Assembly: GCF_024124825.1 (NCBI RefSeq)
Contig: NZ_JAMXSS010000002.1
Coordinates: 3,534,001-3,598,000, forward strand
Reading direction: 5' to 3'
DNA: 64,000 bases
Origin: Arthrobacter sp. H16F315
GTDB lineage: Bacteria > Actinomycetota > Actinomycetes > Actinomycetales > Micrococcaceae
Positions 7,785 through 19,003 of the stretch are shown one piece after another. The notes beneath the pieces were generated by a model. The model searched no databases. It was not told the origin of the DNA and saw only the letters and a program-made list of their open reading frames with translations. How positions within the stretch are numbered: position 1 is the first letter of the stretch; every line of letters starts with the position of its first letter. Made by a program: the position numbers and the translations under genes.

Positions 7785-10339
7785 GGCTCGTTGTGGTTCT
7801 TCCTGGCGGTCTGGCTGGCGTCGGCTGCAGAGTCGGCGGCAGCAGCAACGGGGGCTGCCTCCACCGGGCCGGACTCCACTGTACCTGCCGGTGTTGCCGG
7901 AGCTGCCGGCCGGCCCCGTTTTGTGCCCGGGACGCGGGGTTTGAGGCCCCGCAGGGTGAGCGCCGCCCGGCCGTCAGCCAGCAGGGAGCGCGGCGAGAAC
8001 CGGGCCCGCTGCCGCCCCCAGAACCCGAGCGCTCCGGTCATCTCCTGCAGCGAGCCGTCCACGATTTCCCAGTACTGCCGCACCTGGTCCTCACTGGGCT
8101 GGCCGGCGCCGAAGATTGCGGCATCGGCCCGGTTGGCGAGCAGGGTGGTGGTCCCCCGGGCGGACGGAAACGCCTCGGCGAGCACAACGGCGGACTCCCG
8201 GCGGGTCGCGCGGCTGTCCACTTCCGCGCCGAGGTCGGCCGCGAGGCTAACCACTTCGCGCCAGCCACCGCCGACACGCTGCGCAGCCGGCCCGTCACTG
8301 AAGCGCGCCTTCCGGCGCCGCGACTTCAGCAGCGCGATCAGCAGCAACGGCAGCGCGAGGATCCCCACCGGGATCAGCGCGAACCCGATCGCCGTCAGGA
8401 GCGGTCCCCAGAACAGCCAGGGGTTGTTTTTCTTCTCATCCGCGTCCAGCGCATCCGGTGAGGAGTCCGGCGGAAGGTCCGCGGGTTCCTGCGGCGGGGG
8501 CGGCGGCTGCAGCACCTGCGGCTTGGGTTTGGACTTGTTTTCCGGGTCCGGCGGGATCGGCACATTGTCCTTCGGCGGCGTCGGGTCGAAGGACACCCAA
8601 CCCACACGGTCGAAGGCGACCTCAACCCAGGCGTGAACATCCTTGCCGGTGATCTTCACCTCGCCGGCACCGTTTTCCGGGCTTTTCGGGTCCGGGTAGA
8701 ACCCCATCACTACCCGGGACGGGATGCCGAGGTGTCGGAGCATCAGGGACATCGCGACGGCGTACTGTTCGTCGTCGCCGAGCATCTGTTTGGCGGTGAG
8801 CAGGCTCCGGATCCGGTTCGCGCTGTGACCGGAGACGCTGGGCAGCTGGCCGTCGGCGATCAGGCCGTTGCTGAAGGCACCCTTCTTCTGGAAGTGAGCC
8901 TCGACCTGGCGCACCCGGTCAATGGCCGTAGGGGCGTCGGCCGCCAGGTCGTTGGCCTGGGACCCGACGACCGGCGGTACCTCGGCGGCATCCGGCAGGG
9001 CTATCTTGGCGAAGTCGTACTGCGTCAGCTGGCCGTGTTCGAGGGTGGCGGGATCTGCTACCTGGACCCGGTAGGAGTCGCCCTTGGCAAGCCCCTTGGT
9101 CGTCACCGCGGTGTCCGTGCCGGCATTAAAGTACAGGCCGGACGCCGCGCCGGAGCCGTCGCGGACAAAGCTGATCCCGGTGGTTTTGCGGCCGCCGGGC
9201 AGGAAGTAGCCCTGGTAGTCCCCGATCGTGATGTCCAGGGCGTAATTGTTGCTGGGGACGATCCCGCCGGCGTCGGCCAGGGTGTTGATGGACTTAGCGT
9301 CGCCGACCTTGCTGAAGCTGCCGGAGCCGTTGGGATCCATGTTGTAGTTGGTGCCGTTGAAGGAGTCGAGGGCGGCGAGCCGGACCCGGGCGTCCTTGGG
9401 CAGGCCCTTGACCACAAAGAGGTTGTCGTCCTTTTTGTCCTTGACGAAGTTCCGAAAGCTCGCCAGCGGGGTGACGTAGTCCTTGGGGTCGAACGGCGGA
9501 ACGATCGTGTTGCGCAGCACCCGGCGGTCCTCGCCCGCGGTGACCAGCGGGGACGCGACGGCGGTGACACCGACGGCGACGGCGATCACGGCGGCGGCGG
9601 TGCCCAGCCGGCGAAGGGTGGCGGAGCGGGCGTTGGCCGGGTCCGTCTCCAGCCGGTTCACGGAGACCTTGCGGGTGTCGCTGCGGCGCAGCGCGTCGCG
9701 GCGAAAGGTGGCCCAGGCGATAGCGACAACGGTGAGTGAGATACCGCGTTCGACCGTGAGGAAACTGGCGTTTGTGCTGAACGCAATGCCCGTGATGAAC
9801 AGCACCAGCACCGGCAACAGTGGCCAGTACGGGCTTTTCAGCCGCCAAATCAGCAGCCCGGCGGCCAGCGCGGTGAGGAGCGAGCTCAGGAACGGCACAA
9901 TCAACGTTCCACCGGCGGTGCCGACCGGAACGCCGACGGTGAGCATATCCTTCCAGGCGAACACAATGCCCAGCAGCAGGGTGCGCAGCGAGGCGAGGGT
10001 GGGCAGGACGCCGGCGAACGAGGCCTCCGGGACCGCCAGTGCCGTGCCGAAAACGAGGTACACAGTGAGTGTCAGGGCGGCGGTAATCAGGAGCCCGAGC
10101 CGGTAGTGCACTGTGGCCGCGGCCAGGGCGAGGCCCAGCAGGATGCCGCCGAAGCCCGCGACCAGGTAGTACGGGTCGCCGCCGAAGCTGAGGCCGAAGC
10201 CCAGCACGCCGAGGCCCAGCAGCACGGTGAGGGCACCGGCGTCGAGCGCGAGATGCCATAGCGGCTGGCCGCCGGCGAATCCGGAACGTTTCGGCGCGGC
10301 GGCGTTGCTGCGTCGCCGGGCCGTTGTTGCGGTGCTCAT
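7781..10339 (-). CDS. TgpA-like membrane protein with transglutaminase-fold domain lacking the catalytic Cys
   Basis: An 852-residue membrane protein. Residues 30-250 contain about seven hydrophobic helices. A periplasm-type segment (270-480) precedes the transglutaminase core. The catalytic His (DVHAWVEV) and Asp (GWVSFDPTPP) are present. The nucleophile position, normally G-x-C-E-x-Y-A, reads GDDEQYA, so Cys is replaced by Asp (about residue 523, codon 8773-8771). A Pro-rich linker, another membrane helix (ALIPVGILALPLLLIALL) and a cytosolic domain of unknown type follow. The ATG overlaps the DUF58 stop (ATGA). In related clusters this gene accompanies MoxR, DUF58 and FN3 genes; here it is probably a structural or binding module rather than a cross-linking enzyme. 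Confidence 0.82.
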   Translation of the reverse strand: MSTATTARRRSNAAAPKRSGFAGGQPLWHLALDAGALTVLLGLGVLGFGLSFGGDPYYLVAGFGGILLGLALAAATVHYRLGLLITAALTLTVYLVFGTALAVPEASFAGVLPTLASLRTLLLGIVFAWKDMLTVGVPVGTAGGTLIVPFLSSLLTALAAGLLIWRLKSPYWPLLPVLVLFITGIAFSTNASFLTVERGISLTVVAIAWATFRRDALRRSDTRKVSVNRLETDPANARSATLRRLGTAAAVIAVAVGVTAVASPLVTAGEDRRVLRNTIVPPFDPKDYVTPLASFRNFVKDKKDDNLFVVKGLPKDARVRLAALDSFNGTNYNMDPNGSGSFSKVGDAKSINTLADAGGIVPSNNYALDITIGDYQGYFLPGGRKTTGISFVRDGSGAASGLYFNAGTDTAVTTKGLAKGDSYRVQVADPATLEHGQLTQYDFAKIALPDAAEVPPVVGSQANDLAADAPTAIDRVRQVEAHFQKKGAFSNGLIADGQLPSVSGHSANRIRSLLTAKQMLGDDEQYAVAMSLMLRHLGIPSRVVMGFYPDPKSPENGAGEVKITGKDVHAWVEVAFDRVGWVSFDPTPPKDNVPIPPDPENKSKPKPQVLQPPPPPQEPADLPPDSSPDALDADEKKNNPWLFWGPLLTAIGFALIPVGILALPLLLIALLKSRRRKARFSDGPAAQRVGGGWREVVSLAADLGAEVDSRATRRESAVVLAEAFPSARGTTTLLANRADAAIFGAGQPSEDQVRQYWEIVDGSLQEMTGALGFWGRQRARFSPRSLLADGRAALTLRGLKPRVPGTKRGRPAAPATPAGTVESGPVEAAPVAAAADSAADASQTARKNHNEP

Positions 10340-11667
10340 GCTGCCGCCTTCCGCAGCACTGTGGCCAGGTCTGAGAGGTCTCCGAGGGTCAGCACGGTCA
10401 GGTCCCCGATGTTGGCCCGGGCCGGCGCGGCTCCGGACTGGAGCCGGACCGCGAGGCTGCGGACGCCCAGCGGCACCGAGGCCGAGGCGGAGCGAAGCTG
10501 GGTGGGGGTGACGTTGCTTCCGACGATCAGGAACACAACGGAGGCATTGGGGACGGTGTCCGCCAGGCTGCGGGCCAGGTCGACGGCGGTTTTGCGCTGG
10601 GGTGCGCCGACGATCCGGGTCATGTCATCGAGCATGTTGCGGCCCGTTTCGCAGCGCAGCGGTCCTTTTTGGGTCAAAACGTCGAGGTCGCGTTGTTCGC
10701 GGATGGCCTGCCGTCCGATCGAGGCCGCCGCCGAGACGGCGAGCTCGAATTCCTCCTCGGAGGCGTATTCGTTTGTGTTGATGGACAGCGAGATGGCGAG
10801 GTGGGCTCGGCGGGTTTCCTCGAACTGCCGGACCATCAGCTTGTTGGTGCGGGCAGTGGTTTTCCAATGGATATGCCTCCGGTCATCGCCGGGCACATAG
10901 TCGCGCAGGGCATGGAAGGAGACGTCGGCGCTGGAAAGGTCGGTGGTGGGCATACCCTCGAGGTCTCGGATGAAACCGGCAGCCGAGCCGGCCAGTGCCA
11001 CGGTTTTCGGGTGCACAAACAAGTCCTCTGGTTCCGTCCACAGCACCTGGCGGCGCAGCAGGTGCAGCGGATCGGCGCGGACCGACCGGACCGGACCCAC
11101 AACAATCACGGCGCGGCGCGCGGTGGGGATGGTGAACAGGTCCTCGTGGGTCTGCTGCGGCTTCATCCGGGGCAAGTGGAATACTGCGGTGGCGGCACCG
11201 ACCGGAAGTTCCAGGTCCGCCGGCAGCAGGGGCCGGGCGGAGGTGTTGGAGACCGAGATGCTGCCGACGGCGCTGTCGCCGACAGCCACCCTGCTCCGGG
11301 CCAGATCCAGCACGACGCCGTAGGACGAGCGGCCCAGGACGAAGCCGACAGCGAGCACAAACAGGACAAACGCGGCGATCGCGGCCGCCTTGGCTTCCTG
11401 CCAGCCGAAGGCCTGCCCGACGGTCCACAGCAGGGCCGCGGCAGCCAGGACGAACCAGCCCAGCACGCTCACCAGGGAGAGCACCGGCCACGCGTAGCGC
11501 AGCCAGAGCGCCCGCAGGCTGCGGCGGGCCGGGGCCAGGGCAAGGCCTGCGGTGCTCCCGGCCTCGGCCCAGAGGGAGGCCGGGTGCAGCCGGGTCGGCC
11601 TGCCGTCCCGGTGGAAGGGCCGTTGCAGGCGTTCAGCAAGCCGGGCCAGCGGAGTGCTGGAGGACAT
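10336..11667 (-). CDS. DUF58 family membrane-anchored protein
   Basis: A 443-residue protein with two adjacent N-terminal membrane helices (about residues 45-100). A beta-rich segment follows, then the DUF58 core with its signature (RDYVPGDDRRHIHWKTTAR) and a C-terminal von Willebrand A-like region. DUF58 proteins almost always work beside a MoxR ATPase, which lies 49 bases upstream here, and are thought to be chaperone-like partners that load metal or assemble complexes. The stop overlaps the TgpA start. Confidence 0.88.
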   Translation of the reverse strand: MSSSTPLARLAERLQRPFHRDGRPTRLHPASLWAEAGSTAGLALAPARRSLRALWLRYAWPVLSLVSVLGWFVLAAAALLWTVGQAFGWQEAKAAAIAAFVLFVLAVGFVLGRSSYGVVLDLARSRVAVGDSAVGSISVSNTSARPLLPADLELPVGAATAVFHLPRMKPQQTHEDLFTIPTARRAVIVVGPVRSVRADPLHLLRRQVLWTEPEDLFVHPKTVALAGSAAGFIRDLEGMPTTDLSSADVSFHALRDYVPGDDRRHIHWKTTARTNKLMVRQFEETRRAHLAISLSINTNEYASEEEFELAVSAAASIGRQAIREQRDLDVLTQKGPLRCETGRNMLDDMTRIVGAPQRKTAVDLARSLADTVPNASVVFLIVGSNVTPTQLRSASASVPLGVRSLAVRLQSGAAPARANIGDLTVLTLGDLSDLATVLRKAAA

Positions 11668-11716
11668 ATGGGTGCCTTTGTTCGTTCGGGGTGACGGGGA
11701 GCGCTACTCGGTGCCG

Positions 11717-12691
11717 CTACAGCGCGGCGGCGCGTTGCTGCGGTGCGGCAACTTCGCCCAGTACCCGGGCCAGGACGGCCTCGGGGCTGGCGCCGGAGAA
11801 TTCGGCTTCCGGGTCCATGACCAGGCGGTGGGTCCAGACGACGGCGGCCAGGTCCTTGACGTCGTCCGGGAGCACGAAGTTCCGGCCCTGGCTGGCGGCC
11901 CAGACTTTTGCGGCACGGACCATGGCGAGGGCACCGCGGACGGAAACGCCGAGGCGGGTTTCCGGGGCGTTGCGGGTTTCCTCGCAGAGCCGGGAGATGT
12001 ACTCCAGCACGGCGGTGTCCACGTGGGTGGTGGCGGCAAGGTCCGCCATGTCCGCGATCGCCTGGGTGGTGATGATGGCGGTCATTCCCTTGGACCGGTC
12101 CTTCAGGTTGGCGCCGCCGAGCAACTGCACCGTGGAGGCGTGGTCCGGGTAACCGATGGAGGTCTTGATCAGGAAGCGGTCCAGCTGGGCCTCCGGCAGC
12201 CGGTAGGTGCCGGCTTGTTCAATCGGGTTCTGGGTGGCCATCACCATAAACGGCCGTCCCGCCTCGTAGGTGGTGCCGTCCACCGTGACACGGGATTCTT
12301 CCATCACCTCAAGCAGCGCCGACTGCGTCTTGGGCGAGGCCCGGTTGATTTCATCGGCCAGCACGATGTTGTTGAAGATCGGTCCCTTGTGGAACTCGAA
12401 CTTCTGCGTCTTCTGGTCATAGATGGTCACGCCTGTGACGTCCGAGGGCAGCAGGTCGGGGGTGAACTGGATGCGGTTGTTGGAGCCCTGCACGGTGGCC
12501 GCAAGGGCGCGTGCCAGCGAGGTTTTGCCGGTCCCCGGGGCGTCTTCGAAGAGGACATGCCCCTCGGCCAGCATCGCGGTAAAAGTCAACCGGATGACGT
12601 GGGCCTTGCCCAGGACGGCCTGGCCGACGTTCGCGACGAGCTTTTCGAAGGTGCCGGAAAACCATTCGGCCTGTTCGGTGGTCATGGTCAT
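11717..12691 (-). CDS. MoxR-family AAA+ ATPase
   Basis: A 324-residue cytosolic AAA+ ATPase. Walker A is seen as APGTGKTSLARA, Walker B as VLADEINRASPKTQ, sensor 1 as MATQNPIEQAG, and the C-terminal lid contains the arginine-rich VSVRGALAMVRAAKVW. MoxR ATPases remodel or activate VWA and DUF58 partners, and the next gene is DUF58. It begins 91 bases after the FN3-A stop and belongs to the same minus-strand transcription unit. Length and motifs are standard for the family. Confidence 0.93.
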   Translation of the reverse strand: MTMTTEQAEWFSGTFEKLVANVGQAVLGKAHVIRLTFTAMLAEGHVLFEDAPGTGKTSLARALAATVQGSNNRIQFTPDLLPSDVTGVTIYDQKTQKFEFHKGPIFNNIVLADEINRASPKTQSALLEVMEESRVTVDGTTYEAGRPFMVMATQNPIEQAGTYRLPEAQLDRFLIKTSIGYPDHASTVQLLGGANLKDRSKGMTAIITTQAIADMADLAATTHVDTAVLEYISRLCEETRNAPETRLGVSVRGALAMVRAAKVWAASQGRNFVLPDDVKDLAAVVWTHRLVMDPEAEFSGASPEAVLARVLGEVAAPQQRAAAL

Positions 12692-12782
12692 GGGGTGGTC
12701 CTGTTCTGTTCTGGGTGGAATTGCGTGGTGTGCCGGCGGCGGGGAGCCCCGCGGGATGCGGCGTTGGGGACAGTGGCAGGCA

Positions 12783-15700
12783 TCAGCAGCCGGCGGGCCG
12801 GGGTCCGTACAGATCCACTGTGGTGGACTTGACGAACCAGTCTGGGTGGCTGCCCTGGGTCACACGGAACCAGGGTGTGCCGTTGCCGTAAATGTCCTTG
12901 GTGCAGTTGATGGTGAGCTTGCCCTCGGCCCGATCCACCCAACCGACACCGCACCTCGAGGGGGAACCGGGGACGAAGGAATCAGGCTTTCCCGGCTGGC
13001 CCGGGCACGTCCGGACGCTTGAAGCATCCACCTGGATCTGCGAGGCCGGCGGCGGCGGTGTGGGATCGTTCCCGGACGTGGCCGATGCCTGTCCCGCCGC
13101 GCCGTAGGCCACTGTGAAGGCCCTCACCTGCAGGGTCCTGGTCTTGTCCCAGCCGCCCCCGGCAGCATCGAACCTGTTGGCCGTGCCCACGGACGTCCAG
13201 CCGCCGCCGTCGAGGTTCACTTCATACCGGGCCAGGGGCCGGCCGTTGGTGCTGGGGTTGTTCCACGTCCAGTGAACCTGGCCATCCCCGGCACCGGACT
13301 TGCCGCCGTTGACGTTGGGGGCATTCGGCGGGGCGTAAGGATTGCCCGTACCGATCGCGTTCGCGTCCCCGGCGACATTGTTTTTGGTGGAGGCGGCGAT
13401 GATGTTGACGGTGACGTTCTGGCCGTTCGGCTGGCCGCCGATGGTGCCGCCGCCGGCGTTGATCGGGCCGGAGCCACTGGCGGTGGACCAGCGGTAGGTG
13501 ATCTCCGTGGCCTGGGAGCCGTTGCGCTGGGCCTGCGTGAGCGGCGTGAACGTCACGGCCAACTGGCCGCTGGTGCCGGTCTCCTTTACGGTCCCGCTGC
13601 TGACCGTGCCGGGCTTGCCTGCAGCCCGGATCCGGGCTGACTGCGGACTCACTCCGGAGGTCCCGGCCTTGTTGGTTGCCGAAACAGTAAAGGTGTAATC
13701 CGCTTCCGAATTCGCCACCGTGACGTTTTGCGAGGTGCCGGCGACCTGTTGGGTCGATACCGGTGCGCCGCCGTTCAGGGTAGTCAGCGTATAGGCCGAG
13801 ACCGCGTCGCCGTTGTTGTTCGGCGCCGCCCAGGAAATCTTAAGCTGGCTCTGGTTCCCCACGGAACCGGCCTGGCTGGCGCTCGGTGCCGCCGGGGTCA
13901 CAGGGACCCCTGCCGGAGTCTCGGCGGCCGAATAGGCGCTCCACTCGGAGGGCTCCTTCGCATCGTTCCGGGCCAGGACGCGGACCTTATAGGCGACACC
14001 GTTTTTGAGGCCCTTCCAGAGGTAGCTCACCGAGGTGAGGTTCTGGATCTGGGCGTTCTGGCCTGCCGGCGCCGGCGAGATTTCCAGGTCGTAGGACTTG
14101 ACCGGCGAGCCCTTGGACGCGGGGGCCGTCCAGGCAACGGCGAGCTGTGTGTCGCCGAACTTCAGGGCCGGCGCGGCCGGGGTGTCCGGCTTGACGTCGG
14201 GGCGTACCTCGGCCGATGCCGGGGACCGCTCCGAGGTGCCCAGGGCGTTAGTGGCCGTGACCTGGAAATGGTATTTGGTGTTGTTGGTCAGCCCGGTCAG
14301 CGTGCAGGAGTTCGCCGGGCAGTCCTGGCTGTAGCCGCCCTCACCAAACACCGTGTATTTCGTGATGGCCGAGCCGCGTTCCGCGGGCGCGGCCCAGTTC
14401 AGCAACGCAGTGCTGTCCCCCACGCTCGCGGCCTGCGGCGTGGTCGGCGCCAGCGGCTTGTCCTTGACCGTCAGCCGGATCCGGGCCGTGGCGTAGCGCG
14501 AGGACTCGCCGGTCTTATCCGCCACCGTGTAGGCCACGATCATGGTTCCCGAGAACCCGTCGGCAGGGGTCACCGTGACGGTGTCGCCGGTGGCGGCGGC
14601 GGTGCCCTGGCCCGTCTCGGTCACTGCCGAGACAATCTTCAGCGCGGTCTCCGGAAACGGGTTGGCATCGTTGTCGAGCACCCTGACGGTGACGGGCTTC
14701 CCGGCGGCGGCGTTGGTTTCGACGTCGTCGTTGGCGACCGGTTTGGGCCTGTTGGAGGCGGTCACGGTGAGCTGGTAGGTGGCCGTCGCCTCGAGTCCCC
14801 GGGGGTCCTTGGCCTTGACCTGGACGGCGCCCGCGGTCCCGGCATTGGTGCCGTCCTTGGCGGCGGTTCTTAGGATCTTGCCGTCGATGCTGGCATCGAA
14901 GCCGGCCGGCACGCTGCCGACGAGCTCGTATTTCATCGTGTCGACGTCGCCGTCATCCGGATCGGTGGTCAGCTTGGCCAGATCGGTCGTGGCGGAGTCA
15001 GCCTTGGGCACGTCCACCTGGCTGCCCAGCAGCACTGGCGGGTTGTTGCGGTTGGGGTCCGGCAGCACCCTGGTGCGGATGCTGAGGGTTGCTTTCAGGC
15101 CGGCGGGGTCGTCGGGGCCGGAGCCGTCGGTGACCTCGAAGCTGAGGGAACCGGGACCCGCATAGTCCTTGCCCGCACTGTACTTCAGGGCAGTGCCGTT
15201 GCCGGCCACGGGGTCGGAGCCGTCGGCGCCAATAAGTTTGATCCGGTCCGTCTGGGTCAGGCGCGGCGTGCGGCCCTCGCGGACCTTGACCCACTCCTTG
15301 AGGTCCACTGTCACGGACTGCCCGGCGATAACCTCGATGACCTCGTCTTTGGCCAGGGTGGGTACCTGCTGGCCCAGCCCCGGGACCCAGATGATGGCGG
15401 TGGACTGCTGGCCGTCCACGTCTTCGACGGTGTAGGGGATCAGCTGCGGCTGCTCCGTCAGCTCCACGATCATGTTGCCGTCGGTGCCGGGCTTCGCCGT
15501 GGGCACCTCAGAGGCGATCTTGAGGTTCTCGCCCACGCCGTCAGGGTCCTCGTCGTTCTTCAGGACGGGGACGTCGACGGCCGTTTTCCCGAGCGTCTGG
15601 GCAGAGGTCACCCGGTCATCCCGGGCAACTGGAGCCAGCAGCGGGACGTTCTTGTCGACCTTGACGGAGATGGCCGCCTGGGCCGACGCGCCGCGGTCGT

Positions 15701-18700
15701 CCGCCACCGAGTAGCGCACGTTGACGGTGCCTTCCCCGCCGGGTGCAAGCAGGATGATGCGGGAGCTCTGCTTGCTGACGGTCGCCTGCAGCTCCGGGGC
15801 GGCCTCGATGCCGTCGCCGGCGATGCGGATGGGGTCGCCGTCGGGATCGGTATCGTTGCGCATGGCGTCCACCGCGATCTGCCGCCCGGGCCGGACCTTG
15901 ACCTCGTCATCGACAGGGGTCGGCTTTTGGTTGGTGTCACCGCGCGGGGCGATGCCGACGGTCACGGTGCCGGTGTTGATGGCTCCCTGCCGGTCCACGA
16001 CTTTGTAGCGGAAACTGTCCGTTCCGGCGCCGTCCCCGGCTGCCGTGAAGTCAATGAAATTGCTGCCCGCTGTGGCTGTGCCCATGGCGGGGGTGCTGTC
16101 GATGCCGGTCAGCTGGACCGAGTCGCCGTCGGGGTCGATCCCGTCGAGTTCCACCGGGATCCGCACGGACCCGGCCGCCACGACGCGGGCGGTGAGGTTT
16201 TTCGGCTGCGGCCGGGTGTTTTGGGCGCCGTCGAGCGGCAGGATGTGGATGGTGACGGCAGCGGCGCTCTTTTGGCCCTGCGGGTCCACGGCGTTATAGA
16301 TGGCGCGGACCGTCTTGGGCTCGGCGCCGGCGACGAAGCGCAGCGTGTTTTCGGAGATAAAACTCTTGCCGTCGGCCGACGGGACGGGCTGAGGGAGCAC
16401 CGGGTCCACGCTCAGCTTTTCGCCCTGCGGGTGCGTGTCGTTGGCCAGCACCGGGATGGTGACAACGTCGTTGACCCGCACGTTCACTTCGTCCGGTTTG
16501 GGCTGGGGGGCCTCGACGACGGCGGGGGCCGGGACCGGGACCACGGCGACGCTGCCCGTGGCCGACCTGGTGCCGTTGGACATCGTGTAACGGAAGGTAA
16601 AGGGTTCCTTGGTGCCCACGACGTCCGTGATCCGCAGCATGCTGTGATCGATCACACTGACAGAGGCTGTCGTGTTCTCCGGCAGCTGGACGGACTGCAG
16701 CACCAGCACTCCCCGGACGGGTCCGAGTCATTGGCCAGCGGGTCCAGGAGCACACTGCCGCCGACCGGCAGCAGCGCGACGTCGTGGACGGCCACCGGCT
16801 TGCCGGAGTCCTTGCCGGTTTCAACGTCTACACGAATCAGGCCCTGGCTGCTCTGCGGGCCGTTGCTGGCAATGTACGTCAGGTAAACCGGTCCTGGGGT
16901 GTCGCTGCGGAAGGTGAAAGTGCCACCGTCCGTCACGGGTCCCAGCTGGGCGGTTCCGGCGCCTTCCACCTGGGCGAGGCGCAGGGCACCGCCGTTGGGG
17001 TCGACGTCGTTTTTCAGCGGCGCGATCAGAAGGTCCTGGCCGACGACGGCGGTGACGTGGTCCGCGTTGACCACCGGCTGCAGGGCGCCGGGGGCTGGAC
17101 GTTGACGATCACTTTGGCCGTGGTGGTGGCGCGCCCGTCCCAGATGGACACTGTGACGGATTTTTTGCCGGGCGCGGCGCCGGAGTCCTGGTACGTGAGC
17201 AGGCCGTCGCGGCGGACCTTGACCTGGTCCTGTTCGTTGTCCGCCTTGGCGTCCATCAGCACCAGGTCATCGCCGTCTGGATCTGTCCAGTCGGTGAGGA
17301 TGTTCTGGCTGACGGTTTTGCCCTGCTCCACCAGCATGGTGGTGGGGTCTCCGCGTTTGAACAAGGGCGGCCTGTTCTCGTCCGGGCCCACGACGCTGAG
17401 GGGTGATGCTGCCGGCGGCGGAGAGACCGCGGCCGTCTGCGGCGCTGTAGCCGAACGTTTCGGTGCCCGGTTTCGCGTCGGCCGGCACTGTGACCTGGAA
17501 AGCTGTGCCGCCGTAGATGTTCTCGAGGCCGCCGGAGGTGGGGCCTTTGTCGCCCACGGAGGCCGTGAGGATGTCGCCGTCGGGGTCGGAATCGTTATCG
17601 AGTACGGACAGGACTGTGGTGCGGCCCGGACGGACGCCGACGGCGTCCGGCTTGGTTTCCGGCGGCCGGTTGGGTTTGGTGCGGTCCGGCAGGATATTGA
17701 TGGTGTTGTTGTCCGCCGACTCCTGGTCCTGGTCATCGGACTGGTTCTTGGGCGGGATGACGTCGTCCCAGTTGTTGACCAGCTGCATGTTCTGGTTCAC
17801 CAGCCACACATTGCCCGAATTCACATCGTTCAGGACCACCAAATCCCGGTTCACCCGGAACACATACGACGGCGAAGCACTCGCCTTCGGCACATCCACG
17901 CTCTTGTCATCGGCATCATTAACACACTCACGGACATACTTATTCGCCCCCGACCACGCCGCATGAATGCACCCAGCAAGCTGCACCGGCGCCGCCGGCA
18001 CACCCTGCCCGCCAAAGGTGACAGTCTTCGCCGTCGACCCGTCCAGCGGCTGTTTCAGCAACGCCTTCGGCGTGGCAATGGCGACCGAGTCCGCCGCCGG
18101 ACCCGAAAGCTGCAACTTCGCATCCCGTGCCTGCTCCAACGCCAACTCACGCCCGCCCGGCAGGAACAACTTCCCCCGCCCCGCGTCCAGGACCACCGGC
18201 GCATCCCCCACCACGCTCAGTTGCAGGTCCCCCGCACCCTTGAGCCCGTCCCAGACGCTGACGCTCGAGTGCTCCACCGTGCCCTCAGCATCCACCGAGG
18301 TCACCGTCACCTGACCGGTCTTCGGATCCGCACTGTAAATCCGGTCATCGGAACCCACCGCAGAGACCGTCCCGGCCGAACCGGCCAGCACCGGCTCGGA
18401 CTCCTCAGCATCAAACCCATTCACCGTCGAGGGCGACAACGCCCACACCGTACCCTTCGCCGGATCCGTCACGGCAATAACCGTCGAACCAAAACTCACC
18501 GCCGCCGAACCCGGCAACTTCTTATCCCCACCCAACCGCATCTGCGCCGCCGACACCTGATTCAACGTCGAACCCGCACTATCATCAACAAACACAGTCC
18601 CGGCATCCTGCAACACATCAAAAGTCGAACTCGCCGGCGTCACCGCACCATCCAAAACCCGGGACGGATAATTCAACCGACCCACCGCATTCTTCGACTT

Positions 18701-18928
18701 CGACACCACCCACACCCCGCCATCGTTCAACTGAACCTCAGCGGTCTTAAACCCCGGATAAATGATGGCAGCAGCAACCAGGACCGCCGCAGCAGACACA
18801 ATAGCGCCACCAGCAATAAGCTTCTTGCGCCGTGCGTTGGACCCAGGATGGTCGGATCGCGGCTTCGTTGATCCGGGTTTCTTGGATCCCGGCATTTTGG
18901 ATTCCAGCGTGGCGAGCAGACGTGTCAC
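12783..18928 (-). CDS. Giant surface protein A: membrane anchor, propeller-like, cadherin/Ig-like and FN3 repeats (three frameshifts)
   Basis: About 2,050 residues once repaired. The GTG start at 18928 has a GAAGGA box 8 bases upstream. An Arg/Lys-rich cytosolic tail and one membrane helix (GAIVSAAAVLVAAAIIY) lead to a roughly 340-residue beta-rich ectodomain resembling a beta-propeller. Many cadherin/Ig-like repeats follow, each with a VLxNDxDPxGD-type calcium motif, then about three FN3 domains and a Cys-rich end (final residue Cys). The frame is broken by an extra base at the G run 17400-17403 and missing bases at the G run 17090-17094 and the C run 16711-16714. Paralog B supplies the expected reading each time. 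Probably the adhesive or sensing surface component of the cluster. Confidence 0.85.
17751..18769. repeat. Direct repeat copy 1 (1,019 bp), nearly identical to 24099-25118
   Basis: This stretch of surface gene A, from just after the membrane helix to just before the first Ig-like repeat, matches 24099-25118 with only two differences seen by eye: a silent G/C change at 18473 versus 24821, and one A fewer in the run near 18749. Sequence on either side is clearly diverged. Codon choice here (many GAT, GGT, TTG, TCG, AGT) differs from the surrounding GAC/GGC/CTG-rich genes. It looks like recent gene conversion or duplication of one module. Confidence 0.9.
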
Positions 18929-19003
18929 AGCTCAGATTCCTTCAAGATTGCGTTGTGGTTCCCCGGCAGGCCCGAGACAGGGCCGCGCACTTCCCGCCAC
19001 AGC

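Noticed and set aside
8633-9739. Plus-strand frame inside the TgpA-like gene
   Set aside because: Gly/Val/Asp-rich shadow; the minus strand encodes membrane helices and the transglutaminase core.
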